Assembly: GCA_009760855.2 (NCBI GenBank)
Contig: WPIO01000102.1
Coordinates: 1 to 64,000, forward strand
Origin: Cristatella mucedo
Taxonomy: Eukaryota > Bryozoa > Phylactolaemata > Cristatellidae
Reading direction: 5' to 3'
DNA: 64,000 nucleotides
Shown one piece after another: positions 47,500 through 57,700 of the stretch (positions are counted from its first letter, which is position 1; each line of letters begins with the position of its first letter). Position numbers and translations under genes: made by a program. Under the pieces are notes generated by a model. That model saw only the letters and a list, made by a program, of their open reading frames with translations, ran no database searches and was not told the DNA's origin.

Positions 47500-48413
47500 A
47501 TCAACAAGCCTTATAAACAAGGGTTTGATAAGTTAAGAAAACAAAGGTTTTGTGTAAAAGTTGTAAAAAATGTCAAATTGTACATTTTGATGAAAGAAAC
47601 AAAATATGATGTACAAATCATATAAACCACATTGATATTAATATTAATATTATTCTCTGAGGGAAATAATTATCGCAGAACTGCAAGAATTTTAAGCAAA
47701 ATGTTTGATAAAAAAATTTCATATCAATTAATGGTTCACTGGATTAAAAATAAAGCTACACAGTTACCTATCAACACAAGTAAGCATTATGCTTGTTGCG
47801 ATATTGTAATCGTTGCAATGGATGAACTTTATACTTTTTTAACAACGAAAAAATCAAACCAGAATTTGGATTGCTGTTGAAATGGGCTCTCTGTGTTGGT
47901 TTGCATTTTATCTAGGCTCTGGTATTGCGATATTGTAATCGTTGCAATGGATGAACTTTATACTTTTTTAACAACGAAAAAATCAAACCAGAATTTGGAT
48001 TGCTGTTGAAATGGGCTCTCTGTGTTGGTTTGCATTTTATCTAGGCTCTGGTTTGGAAATTTGTTCTGGTTTGGAAATTTCTGCAAAAAGAATGTTAGAA
48101 AAAATTCTTCTTCATCATGATATAAAAATTGTTGCAACAGATGATAATTTTACTTATAATGCAGTTAATTGCCTTTTTGCCAAGTAAAGTTAAGCATTTG
48201 GTCTTAAAAAGTGAAACTTGTTTGGTGGAAAGCTTTAATGTAAAAATGAGGCATTATATTCCTTGTTTAGTCCATAAAGCAAAGGCTTATGTTAAATCTA
48301 GAGAGTCTTTAAACAAGGTAATGCAATTTTTATGCTTAGAGAGGAAGTTTGTAAATGAATTTGTTGGTTGGTGTCTTAAAATTATAAACAAGCTACATCT
48401 ATATGAAGTATAA
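47500..48413 (+). mobile_element. Degraded IS1-family transposase
   Basis: Pieces of an IS1-type transposase appear in successive frames. First a partial zinc-finger region (QGFDKLRKQRF near 47521, then LCKSCKKCQIVHFDERNK near 47550 in another frame), then 47632-47880 (EGNNYRRTARILSKMFDKK, helix-turn-helix, and the MDELYTF catalytic region), then IWIAVEMGSLCWFAFYLG in a shifted frame, and finally 48129-48413 with LVESFNVKMRHYIPCLVHK, the C-terminal catalytic block of the DDE domain. Several frameshifts and a 129-bp internal duplication (47796-48052) make it non-functional. No intact terminal repeats or target duplication are apparent. Confidence 0.8.
47796..48052 (+). repeat. 129-bp tandem duplication in IS1 remnant
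   Basis: The unit at 47796-47924 is repeated at 47925-48052, essentially without difference. The period is 43 codons. It covers the MDELYTF catalytic block and IWIAVEMG. Near-identity shows that it arose recently, after or during decay of the transposase. Confidence 0.93.
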
Positions 48414-48678
48414 ATCTTAAATGAGATCGTGAAAAAAATTAAAAAAATACCCCATATAATGTTTGTCATTTTAAAATCTTTGTAATGATATTTTCGCCTT
48501 TGGCATTCGTGATGCATCCTTTGGCATATAGAATGTGATGTAAAAATCTGTAAAATTAACGTATTAATGCTGTTACTTTATTTCTTGCAAATAAAGAGTG
48601 TGATTTTATTATTACTTGTGCTTATTCGATTCTCGTGATGTTGTGTATTTTTTTCTAAATTTTTTAAGACCCTTCTTA

Positions 48679-49818
48679 ATGCAAAGGTTTTTATTTCTAT
48701 ATCTCGTCATTCATTGTGGCATTTTTGCAAACCATCGCACGGCAGAGGCAAAATATTGCAAAACTGGAACGGTTTTGGCCGCACAAGAATCTCCCGAGGG
48801 TAAGGTTTATGTAAAATGTGTGCCAAAATCAGATGTAAAAAAAGAAGTTTGCGATCCAGTTTGCAAGATTGGCAAAGTTATAATAAATCCTCAAAAAAAA
48901 GTACCAAGAAGAATTATTAAGGTTGCCGCACCAGTCGTTTTACCCCCAAAGATATCAGCTCCGGTAAAAATGCCAGAAGCCAGCCCTCAACCCACGCCAG
49001 TGCCAGAAAAAGAAACTATTATAAACAACTATTATTACGACCCACCAAGTGTTAAAAAAACCGCATCAGATGACGATTACTACGCTAAAAAACCAACCAT
49101 AATAGAGAGCAATCCAAATATAGACGATATTGTTTTGCGAGAAAAAAATTGGATGAAGAAAAAAACTCTATCTCTTGCAGGATTTTACTTTGGTGCATCT
49201 TACAATGCTCTATTTGGCACATTGCAGGAAAATTTTACCGCCAATCTTGCCAATGGAACAATAAGCTCCGTGCAAGCAGCTAACAACACAGGACATGTGG
49301 GCTGGATTGTGGCTGGTTTTACTGTAACTCCGCGTAAAAGATTTTTATTGGGCATAGATTTGGCCTTACCACTTTACAGCAGCATAGAATTTCAAAAAAG
49401 GTCGCCAATTCCAGCTTTCTTGGGCAGCGATATTCCTCTTAATTCCATTGAGGAATTACTAAGAATACAGGCCAGAATTGGAATAGTTATGGCAAGCAGA
49501 CTTGCTTTTTATGGAACCATCGGAACAAATCTTGCAAAATTTAATTTTTACAACATCAGTTCGATTAATGTTGTATGGCCAAATCAGTTTGCCTTGGTTA
49601 ATTCAATTAACGGAGGTGCTGGAATGGAAATATTGCTCAGACAATCTCTAACCTTAAGAATTGAATATGCATTTCAGTATTATGTTCAGCAATCCTATGC
49701 CGATAACTACACTTATAAAGATAACAGCGTTCCCGTTGCTAGCAGAGCAAAAAACTATCTGAATACTTACGATATAGTTCAACATTCAGTCTCGGTTATT
49801 TTGGCTTATAAGTTTTAA
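48679..49818 (+). CDS. Outer-membrane beta-barrel protein with Pro-rich linker
   Basis: A 379-residue exported protein. Signal peptide at about residues 1-24 (FLFLYLVIHCGIFA). Residues about 25-65 contain four Cys (YCKTG, VKCV, VCDPVCKIG), then a Pro/Lys-rich linker (about 70-125, with PQPTPVPEKE), then a beta-barrel of alternating hydrophobic strands (about 155-379) ending with the outer-membrane-type aromatic end LAYKF. It resembles the surface antigens and porins of Rickettsiales by layout, not by close sequence identity. The ATG at 48679 is chosen since it starts directly at the signal peptide; a TTG at 48616 is open. BamA encoded in this window would assemble it. Confidence 0.8.
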   Translation: MQRFLFLYLVIHCGIFANHRTAEAKYCKTGTVLAAQESPEGKVYVKCVPKSDVKKEVCDPVCKIGKVIINPQKKVPRRIIKVAAPVVLPPKISAPVKMPEASPQPTPVPEKETIINNYYYDPPSVKKTASDDDYYAKKPTIIESNPNIDDIVLREKNWMKKKTLSLAGFYFGASYNALFGTLQENFTANLANGTISSVQAANNTGHVGWIVAGFTVTPRKRFLLGIDLALPLYSSIEFQKRSPIPAFLGSDIPLNSIEELLRIQARIGIVMASRLAFYGTIGTNLAKFNFYNISSINVVWPNQFALVNSINGGAGMEILLRQSLTLRIEYAFQYYVQQSYADNYTYKDNSVPVASRAKNYLNTYDIVQHSVSVILAYKF

Positions 49819-50023
49819 TTTTGCCTCAATATATTAAAATTGAATATTTTTTTAATTAGTAAATTGAAAATCGTTGTAATAAAATGCAAAGATTGAGATT
49901 TTTAAGATTGATGGCACAGTGAATAATAGCAATATGGCAGTTGTGAGAAATAATAACAAAAGATCCATAATAATATCGAAATATTTCGACTGATTGTTAA
50001 CCATTTTTTAAAATAATATATGG

Positions 50024-51496
50024 CTAAAATCCAAAGCCATAAAAAACCCCGATGTTAAAATTTAAATAAAGTGCCAGACCGCCCATGGCATTATCTGTCC
50101 CATTTATATTGATGGAATTTGGCGTTACATGCTTTGCCTTGTGATAGTCTTGAAACACTGCCTCAATCTCACCTATGGGTATGTTTTGGTTAGCATTTTT
50201 AACCAAAATTGCATTATCTGTAAACGTACTACTAGTAAAATTATCGATCAAGAAAAAATCTTCAGAAGAAATAACAGATCTTAATTTTTGCTTAACGTAG
50301 TCTGTATTTAATAGGTTTGCCATTTGTTCACTTAGGTTACGCTCAATGAAATATCTAACTGTATTTTCTGTTGTATTGTTGTAAATTTTTTTATCATAAA
50401 ACAAGCCAGAGTATAAATCTTGGCCATTAAAAACAACTAAAGACATGGCCAAAAATGCCTCATAAGGTGTTATTGTCGTTGTTAAAATAGATTCATTAAG
50501 TACTTCATTAAGATCAAATTTGGGATCGAATATCTTATTTATCTTTGTTGTGGAGCCTGACTCATCTATAGAATTTAGCGATATATAATATGGTATGCTA
50601 ATTTGCGGATCTGATTCTTTTGTTAAGGTATAAATTATTCGATACCCATCGCCAAAATAACGTATTTTTAGCTTCATGTAATCAATAGAGATCTCTATTT
50701 TATTGAAAGCTTGATTTATTTTTGCAGTTATTGCGTTGATTTCTGCTGATCTGTCTGACGCGACATCTGCCGCAACATTGTTAGTAGCTTGCGGCACAGC
50801 ATTTGGCTTGCTAAGATAGTCTTTTGGAATAACTGCAGAGCCAAGCTGCCCAGCTAGATAGTAGCCAAAAAAATGTCTTTTTTTTATAAATCTATGACTA
50901 AAATCAAGATTTAAATCTAGCCTTACGCCAATTTGTGGAGCCATGGCAATTAAATTGCCAACACTTACGCCAACTCCAACGGTTAATTCCAATCTAAGTT
51001 GCTGATTAATACTTGGATGATAAATTAGCTCACCACCAAAAATAATGCTCGAGCCTAAGTTATTTGCAGCAATTAAAGAAGTTGGAATTTCCGGCATTGA
51101 GTGATGATAAAACTGCAATCCAACCAATGATGCTGTCTGAAAATTTGCTCGATGGTTTTCCTTGTGCGACAAAAGCATTCTTGTGTTAATAAAATAACCT
51201 GCCGACATTAACCCGTCACTGATATTTAAAATATCACCAGCTCTGGCAATTACTTTTAAGGAGTTGCTTTCTGAGGTAAAAAACTCTCCACCAAAAAAAC
51301 CACCAACTCCAAAACCATTCTGAGCATGCTGGCTGTAAGTTGGTAAAAGTTCTGACCCATTATGATAAATCCCTCCAGCTCCAAACATTATTTCGGCTTT
51401 GTTTTTATTAATTACAGCATCTTGAGAATAGGCATTATTTTTTATGCAAAATAAGAAAAAAAACGCAATAATTAGGCAAGATATTTTTTTTGCCAT
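50024..51496 (-). CDS. Exported protein, probable outer-membrane beta-barrel
   Basis: A 490-residue protein with a signal peptide (about residues 1-25, hydrophobic LIIAFFFLFC, ending AYSQ). Residues about 30-210 are Gly-rich and alternate polar and apolar residues, like transmembrane strands (GVGGFFGGEFF, IFGGELIYHP, LTVGVGVSVGNL). A middle part (about 230-430) looks globular, and the C-terminus returns to strands and ends in FNIGVFYGFGF, with a terminal Phe as in outer-membrane proteins. I do not recognise the family. It is convergent with another outer-membrane protein 205 bases away; the pair may be unrelated. Confidence 0.72.
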   Translation of the reverse strand: MAKKISCLIIAFFFLFCIKNNAYSQDAVINKNKAEIMFGAGGIYHNGSELLPTYSQHAQNGFGVGGFFGGEFFTSESNSLKVIARAGDILNISDGLMSAGYFINTRMLLSHKENHRANFQTASLVGLQFYHHSMPEIPTSLIAANNLGSSIIFGGELIYHPSINQQLRLELTVGVGVSVGNLIAMAPQIGVRLDLNLDFSHRFIKKRHFFGYYLAGQLGSAVIPKDYLSKPNAVPQATNNVAADVASDRSAEINAITAKINQAFNKIEISIDYMKLKIRYFGDGYRIIYTLTKESDPQISIPYYISLNSIDESGSTTKINKIFDPKFDLNEVLNESILTTTITPYEAFLAMSLVVFNGQDLYSGLFYDKKIYNNTTENTVRYFIERNLSEQMANLLNTDYVKQKLRSVISSEDFFLIDNFTSSTFTDNAILVKNANQNIPIGEIEAVFQDYHKAKHVTPNSININGTDNAMGGLALYLNFNIGVFYGFGF

Positions 51497-51834
51497 AAGC
51501 CATGCTTACAATAATGCCAGACAAAAATAATCCTTAATAATATATTGTAATAAGCAACAATTATTTAGTTTATTTTTTTTTCTGGCGATATTTTTGATGG
51601 ATATGTATTGTTGCGTGTTGATGTAATTTATCTCACACTGGGATATAATTTGAGTGATATTACTATAATGCAATGCTTAACATCCGTGAAAAGAAACATT
51701 GCCAGCAAGGCATGAAATGGTGGAGCTTTTTCTGCCAAAAGCAAGCAAAGGCTAAACATATAGATGAAAAATTGCCCATTGGATATCATGACCACAGAAG
51801 TAAAATATAAATTCCATGGCATTGAAAATTTTTT
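51497..51834. other. Intergenic region before the outer-membrane protein gene
   Basis: About 340 bases between two minus-strand genes, likely with the promoter of the gene starting at 51496. The minus-strand frame at 51628-51822 has no family resemblance. Nothing else seen. Confidence 0.45.
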
Positions 51835-53196
51835 TTACTGCATTGTGCTGGAGTTTGTTTTTTTATGAGGCTTGTATTTGGATAGAATTATTATCGCCAT
51901 AATTGCAAAAAAAGATGAAAATAAAAGCAATATGTTTACATCTCGAATATAATGATCTGTTTTGTTTTTTAGCATTAAATCCGTTAAGGCATTGCATGCA
52001 TAAGTGACTGGCAAAAAAGTTGATATTTTTTGTAAAATTGGTGAATTTGATATATCAAAAATACCACATAAAACCAATTGTGGCAGAATTAAAAAAGGAA
52101 TAGTCTGGACAACTTCAAATTCTGTCTTAGCAATAATAGAGGCCAACATTCCTATAGTAAGAGCAACCAGAGAAGTGGACAGATTTATTGCGGCAACCTC
52201 TAGTATATTTCCATTTGAATTGAGCTGCAAAACATAGTAATAAAAAATCTGAATAACGCCAGCCTGAATAATTACAACAACGCCAAAAGCCAAAATGTAT
52301 CCAAAAATTAACTGCCAAGGCCTTAATGGCGATAGCATAATTCTGCCCAAAGTGCCAGAAGTTCTTTCTTTTAAAAACATCATGCTTGAGGAGATAAATA
52401 CTGAAAAAAACACCATAACGGCAAGTAATTTTGGTGCCATTGTATCAAAAGAAGAAAAGTTATCGACCGGATAGAGATAATTTATTTTAAGTTTTTGCGG
52501 TGCAGTGGTGTCATCGTTGGTGCTGATTTTTGACTGTAATTTATTTACAATCATATCGTTGTCAGATCTATCTCTATCTGTTGTGATTTTGTTGTTTGGT
52601 TTTTTTGTTTCTATTGCAATATTATTATTTTCATCATTCGATACCAAGGAATTGAATTTGGCCGCAGTGCTTAACTGTTCAGATATTTGCTGTGATTGTG
52701 CATTACTTGAAACGGAACTGGGAAGATTATTATTTCCTACCAAGTTTGATAAATTGGCACCAGCCTTCTTAAGTGAAGATAGGGTCATTAGAGCGATATT
52801 CAACTTTGCCTCCGTCAGTAAATTCCCAACAATCATTTTTGCTATTTCATTTTTTGGCTTAGAAGTTTCAATCAAAAACATCTCAACTCCGCCGCTTTCC
52901 ATGCGCAACGCCAAGTCTATTTTTTGATTGGTTGAGATTTTTTCAAGTTCTTCGTTTTTTTTGATGTAGGAGAGGTCAAGACAGATAATTTGTTCCTTAT
53001 GTTTATTGCATATTTGTTCAAAAAATTGATTTTTATTCAACATACCAATTGATATTTTTCCATCATCTCCAGCAGTTAAAACGAAAGAAAAAATATAAAA
53101 TAACAACATTGGCGCTATTACAATAAGAGCAATTGTGCGAGGCTGATGTTTTAATTGCCTCAATACTCTGACTGCTGTTTGGGCTATGGTATTCAT
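51835..53196 (-). CDS. ABC-2 type transporter permease
   Basis: A 453-residue membrane protein of the YhhJ/YbhR exporter type. One membrane helix near the N-terminus (about residues 20-40), a large external domain (about 45-255) with low-complexity Asn/Ser/Thr-rich stretch (about 150-230), then five helices (about 260-445) containing the conserved LKERTSGTLGRIMLSPLRPW (about 277-296) and FLPVTYACNALTDLMLK (about 398-414). It starts two bases after the ATPase gene, so both form one exporter. Substrate unknown; related systems export lipids, drugs or polysaccharides. Confidence 0.9.
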   Translation of the reverse strand: MNTIAQTAVRVLRQLKHQPRTIALIVIAPMLLFYIFSFVLTAGDDGKISIGMLNKNQFFEQICNKHKEQIICLDLSYIKKNEELEKISTNQKIDLALRMESGGVEMFLIETSKPKNEIAKMIVGNLLTEAKLNIALMTLSSLKKAGANLSNLVGNNNLPSSVSSNAQSQQISEQLSTAAKFNSLVSNDENNNIAIETKKPNNKITTDRDRSDNDMIVNKLQSKISTNDDTTAPQKLKINYLYPVDNFSSFDTMAPKLLAVMVFFSVFISSSMMFLKERTSGTLGRIMLSPLRPWQLIFGYILAFGVVVIIQAGVIQIFYYYVLQLNSNGNILEVAAINLSTSLVALTIGMLASIIAKTEFEVVQTIPFLILPQLVLCGIFDISNSPILQKISTFLPVTYACNALTDLMLKNKTDHYIRDVNILLLFSSFFAIMAIIILSKYKPHKKTNSSTMQ

Positions 53197-53198
53197 AT

Positions 53199-53903
53199 TT
53201 AAGATGACGCTTTGATGTATAAATCTTCCATTGACGAAGCTTGGTATAGTTTTTTTAATTCCTCTGGAGTGTTTTTTGCTGTAATTTTTCCTTCTTTAAT
53301 AATAATCAAGTTATCACATCTATCGGCATCAGACATAACGTGAGTTGTAATAATTATTGCATGACCAAGCTGCTTTAGTTCCGTAAAATGATTCCAAAAT
53401 TTTTCACGCAAAATCGGGTCTATCCCAACTGTTGGCTCATCTAATACTAAAAGTTTTGGCTTGTGCAACAGTGCAATTGCCAAAGAAAGTCTTCTTTTCA
53501 TACCGCCAGAAAATTTTGCAACCAACTTATTGGAATGGGCTGAAAGCTCTATCCAATCTAATATTTCTTTAATTCTTACGGCTGCATTTTTGATATTATA
53601 TAAAGAAGCGAAATATTGCAAATTATCACACGCAGTTAGGTCTTCATATATTGTATCTGCTTGCAGCATATAGCCAAGCTCTTTGTGCAATTTAGCACAA
53701 GGAATACCAGATCCTTCAAACAAAACCTCACCACTGGTTGGAATAAGCTCGCCAATTAAATTTCTTAATAGGGTGGTTTTGCCGCTTCCAGACGGGCCAA
53801 GTAAACAGATTATTTCTCCTTTATTTATTTCCAGATTTATGTTCTGCAGTATTGTTGTTTTTTTTATACTGTAGCAAATATCTTTGGCCAAAATTAATGG
53901 CAT
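53199..53903 (-). CDS. ABC transporter ATP-binding protein
   Basis: A 234-residue ATPase partner of the permease downstream. Walker A is GPSGSGKTTLLRN (about residues 35-47), the signature FSGGMKRRLSLA (about 131-142), Walker B LLVLDEPTVGIDP (about 150-162), and the H-loop histidine is in ITTHVMSD (about 186-193). The CcmA-like class fits ABC-2 exporters. It is the first gene of a two-gene unit; the next gene upstream on the strand starts 240 bases away. Confidence 0.95.
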   Translation of the reverse strand: MPLILAKDICYSIKKTTILQNINLEINKGEIICLLGPSGSGKTTLLRNLIGELIPTSGEVLFEGSGIPCAKLHKELGYMLQADTIYEDLTACDNLQYFASLYNIKNAAVRIKEILDWIELSAHSNKLVAKFSGGMKRRLSLAIALLHKPKLLVLDEPTVGIDPILREKFWNHFTELKQLGHAIIITTHVMSDADRCDNLIIIKEGKITAKNTPEELKKLYQASSMEDLYIKASS

Positions 53904-54142
53904 ATTTTTGATGAATAAATTTCAGGACCCAGCATTTTTTATTTGATGGAATTTTTTATTAAGCAAGAATTAAGTCTTTTTCCTTTGATTTTTTTGGCGT
54001 GCGATTTTTCGAAAATCTTCAAAAAAGACACCACCCAGATTGTAAACAAAACTCACGAGTTGAATGATTGATTGTTTGTGTATTTGTTAAAGATATCTTC
54101 TGCGTTATTTGTTTTTTGCCGCAATATTGAATCGTGTATTTT

Positions 54143-54682
54143 TTACGGATTGCTGTCTTTTGCTGGGAATATTTTTTTTGCTCTAGCGTTTTGCAATAAA
54201 TCTGGATGTGTTTTTGCAATTCTCATTATAAGGGCCAAAGATCTTGAATGGATATTGTTGCTTAATTTTAAAGATTCGCGTAGATATTTGCAGCTAGTTT
54301 TAATATTTCCCTGTAAATAATTAACATATGCCAAGTGAAAAAAAAGCGTAGGTGAATTTAAATGAAACATCGAAGCTAAAAAAAAGCGAAACTTTGCATC
54401 TGTTAATTTTCCAGATTTTAACATGTAGAGCCCTATGCGAAAATTATTAATTCCAGATTGAGAAATTCTTCCATTCATTACCCCATCTAAATCTTCAACA
54501 ACTTTATGAAAAAAATCTGAAAAAAATACCCCAAAAGCACTAAAGCCTTCAAAAATTTTTATACCATTTTTTATTGGGTTGACGCTATTTTTTATTGTCA
54601 GTTTAGATTTTTTGTTCGTAGAAAAAACACCAGCAACAACCTTGGCAGCTAATGTTTTTGTATCTTTTATAAGGTTGGCCAT
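54143..54682 (-). CDS. Hypothetical TPR-like protein downstream of leuS
   Basis: A 179-residue protein with no signal peptide. Residues about 85-150 contain two TPR-like helix pairs (IGLYMLKSGKLTDAKFRFFL, LYLQ-type LAYVNYLQGNIKTSCKYLRE). It begins 31 bases after leuS and so probably ends the operon. In other Rickettsiales short proteins of unclear function occupy this place; the exact role is not evident. It is rich in Lys, Asn and Phe like its neighbours. Confidence 0.65.
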   Translation of the reverse strand: MANLIKDTKTLAAKVVAGVFSTNKKSKLTIKNSVNPIKNGIKIFEGFSAFGVFFSDFFHKVVEDLDGVMNGRISQSGINNFRIGLYMLKSGKLTDAKFRFFLASMFHLNSPTLFFHLAYVNYLQGNIKTSCKYLRESLKLSNNIHSRSLALIMRIAKTHPDLLQNARAKKIFPAKDSNP

Positions 54683-54713
54683 TTAATCAAAAATACATTG
54701 GGTCTAAACTTTA

Positions 54714-57700
54714 CTAACCTACAACTATGCTTACTGTCTTATTTTTTACAACAATAATTTTTTTTATTTGCCCTCCAGCATTGGCTATGGCTATGGCAAC
54801 ATTTGAATGAGCAAGTGCTAAATGACGACAATCTTCCTCTGTTGAATTGTCTTCTACCTCTATTGTTCCGCGCAATTTGCCATTTACCTGAATGCTGATT
54901 GTTTGTTTTTTATTGTGTTGTTCAATTTTTTTTAATTGAGGCCAATATTTGTTGCTGCAAAATAAATCCGAACGAAGAATATCCAATCCTAAGGTTTCCT
55001 GTAGATGAATTTTCAGGTTTGAGTTTGGATGTAAGTCTTCTGTTGTTTTAAAATTACTATATTCTGTACAATATTTTAAATAATGCCAACAAGATTCAAC
55101 CAGATGGGGAGTAATTGGTGAAATTAAAGCCAATAAATCTACTACCACGTGGCAGACGGAAGTGATGTTTTCTGGTTGTAATTTTTCCTCTATTTTGCTG
55201 ATTAAAATATGAATCTGGGCTATAATTGTATTAAAGCTGCAATTTTCAAGATCTTTAGTTATGGAATTTATGGCAACATTTAGGTCTGCCAATAGCTCGC
55301 TATCCGACGGCGTTGGATTGGAATTCTCTCTTATCATGATTGCTACCTTGCAGACAATGCGCCAAATTTTATTCAATAATCGCTTTGCGGCAACTGCCTT
55401 TTCTTCTTTCCACTCTATATCCTGATCTATAGGGGCATCGGAAAGAATTGCAATTCTTAAGGCATCAGCCCCATATTTTTCCACAATTGAATCCGGATTT
55501 ACAACATTCAACTTAGATTTGCTCATTTTCATTACACCCATATCGGAAATTGGCAAAGCGGCCGATATTTCCGCATCACTGGCAAAGCATTTCCATTTTC
55601 TTGCTGGAACATAAATTAACCCATCATCAGATTCCACAACTAAATCTGGTTCTATCCATTTTTGACCCCGCATCACAAAACTAAAAGTACAGCCACTTTC
55701 TAGGCTATGAATGAAGCTTGATTTGTCCTGATTGGCAATTTCGTGTAGAAATTTTACCCCACAATCGCCACCTTCTGCGATAGATATAAGAATATTTCCT
55801 TTTGTTTCTTCTGCTATTTTTACCGACAGCTCAATTAAATCTGAAGCGATAATATTGAGAGATATTTCATTTTTGTTTTGTGATTTTTTCTCAGATGGGC
55901 GAATTACACACGATGCATTGCTGGAGCTATTCCAAGAATAAGCACGATGTAAAACTAACGCTTGAGTTGTTAATTTCTTAAATGGTTCTATGAAGTTAAT
56001 GCCATAATCAGATTTTTTCAAAGCAATCATAAAAAACCTAGAGTAAAGCAAGTGCAAAATAGCGTGCTCTATTCCGCCAATATAATGATCCACAGGCATA
56101 GTGCAATTAATTTGCTCTGGATTGAAGGCACATTCAGATTCTTGATTGGATGCATAGCGCAAAAAATACCAAGAAGAATCTACAAAAGTATCCATTGTAT
56201 CTTGCTCTCGCTTTGCAATTTTACCGCATTTGGGACAATTGCATTTTGTGAAGCTTTCGCTAGTCATGGGGTTTTCCACTCCAGCAATAGGATCTGGAAG
56301 CATAACTGGCAAGTTTGCTATCTTTTCTGGCAGAATGCCGCAATTAGAACAATAGATCATGGGTATTGGACAGCCCCAATATCTCTGACGAGAAATACCC
56401 CAATCTCGTAGCCTATATTCAGAATGTTGCTCTGCTATTTTTGCTGCCTCTAAAGCTGAAATGATTTTTTTTCTTGCTTCGGCAAAATTCAGATCATTTA
56501 GTGTAATATTTGCCCGCAATGGAATCGAATTATCGACAAAGCTTTTATCGTTGCTTGTTTTATCAAAAAGAGAAAAATAATCGGACGATATCGTGCCGCT
56601 GGAATTTATCATTTTGTCCTCTTGATTTGGATTTGCGTTTGATTGTAAATTAATTTCTATTTTTGGGATATTGTATTTGTTGGCAAAGTCTCCATCTCGT
56701 TTATCATGAGCCGGACAGCCAAATATTGCACCAGTTCCCCTTCCATCTAGCACATAGTTTGTTATCCAGATTGGCAATTGTTCTAGTGCAAAGCTTCCAC
56801 TCATTGGCGAATCGCAAGAAAGTTCGGTAAAAATTCCTACTTTTTCCAAATCCTGACGCCCAGATTCTCCACCAGTTTTGCTTTGCATGAAAAGTGGAAT
56901 TGTATTTTTCAAATCTGCAAAAAAATCAATATTAAGCTTTTGTGGTAAGAAATTTTCTATATAAGTAATTAATTTTTCAGCCATTATTATTAAGTCATCC
57001 GCAATGATATAGTTCGTCGATTTATTTGATGGTGCAATATTTATCTCAATTTTATTTAAAATAGCGAAAAGATCATTTGTCGCATTATTTTGGTTATTTT
57101 GTTTTATTATTTGCTGCTTTAGTGTGCTGATCAGGAAGGCAATTTCCGATAATTCAATCTCCAGAACTTCCAAGTTTATCAAATTTGGTGCTGCGTTTTT
57201 TTTGGTATAATTTGGACTTGTGGGAATAGAATCTTGTTTATGCTCCAAATGCTTTTCATTTGATAAGTTATTGTGGTTAGCTTGTAGTAATTTTTCTACA
57301 ATAATAGCTTTGCTTAGCTGCATCTTGCGATCTTCCGAAAAGCTAATAATTTTCCCCAATAACGCCATATTTTGTGCATCAAGAATATGGCTAAAAAATT
57401 TATTAGTTTGGTTAATTATTAGCTCCAGTTGCTTTATCTGCATTAATTCCGCCTTAAAAAGACTGTTTTTTATGCCAATTGTAGCAAGAGGATGATTTAA
57501 AGAAATAGCTAAAAAAGTTGCACCAAATAAGGTTTCTGGCCTTGTTGTAAAAACTTCCAAATACTCATGTCCTTCTGCAGCAATTTGCTTGGCGTAATTG
57601 AAAGAAAATTTAAATTTTATCTTCACTCCATCGCTTTTACCGATCCAATTTTTTTGCATTATTTTTACCTTTTCAGGCCATTCTGATAAGTTCTTCAAAC

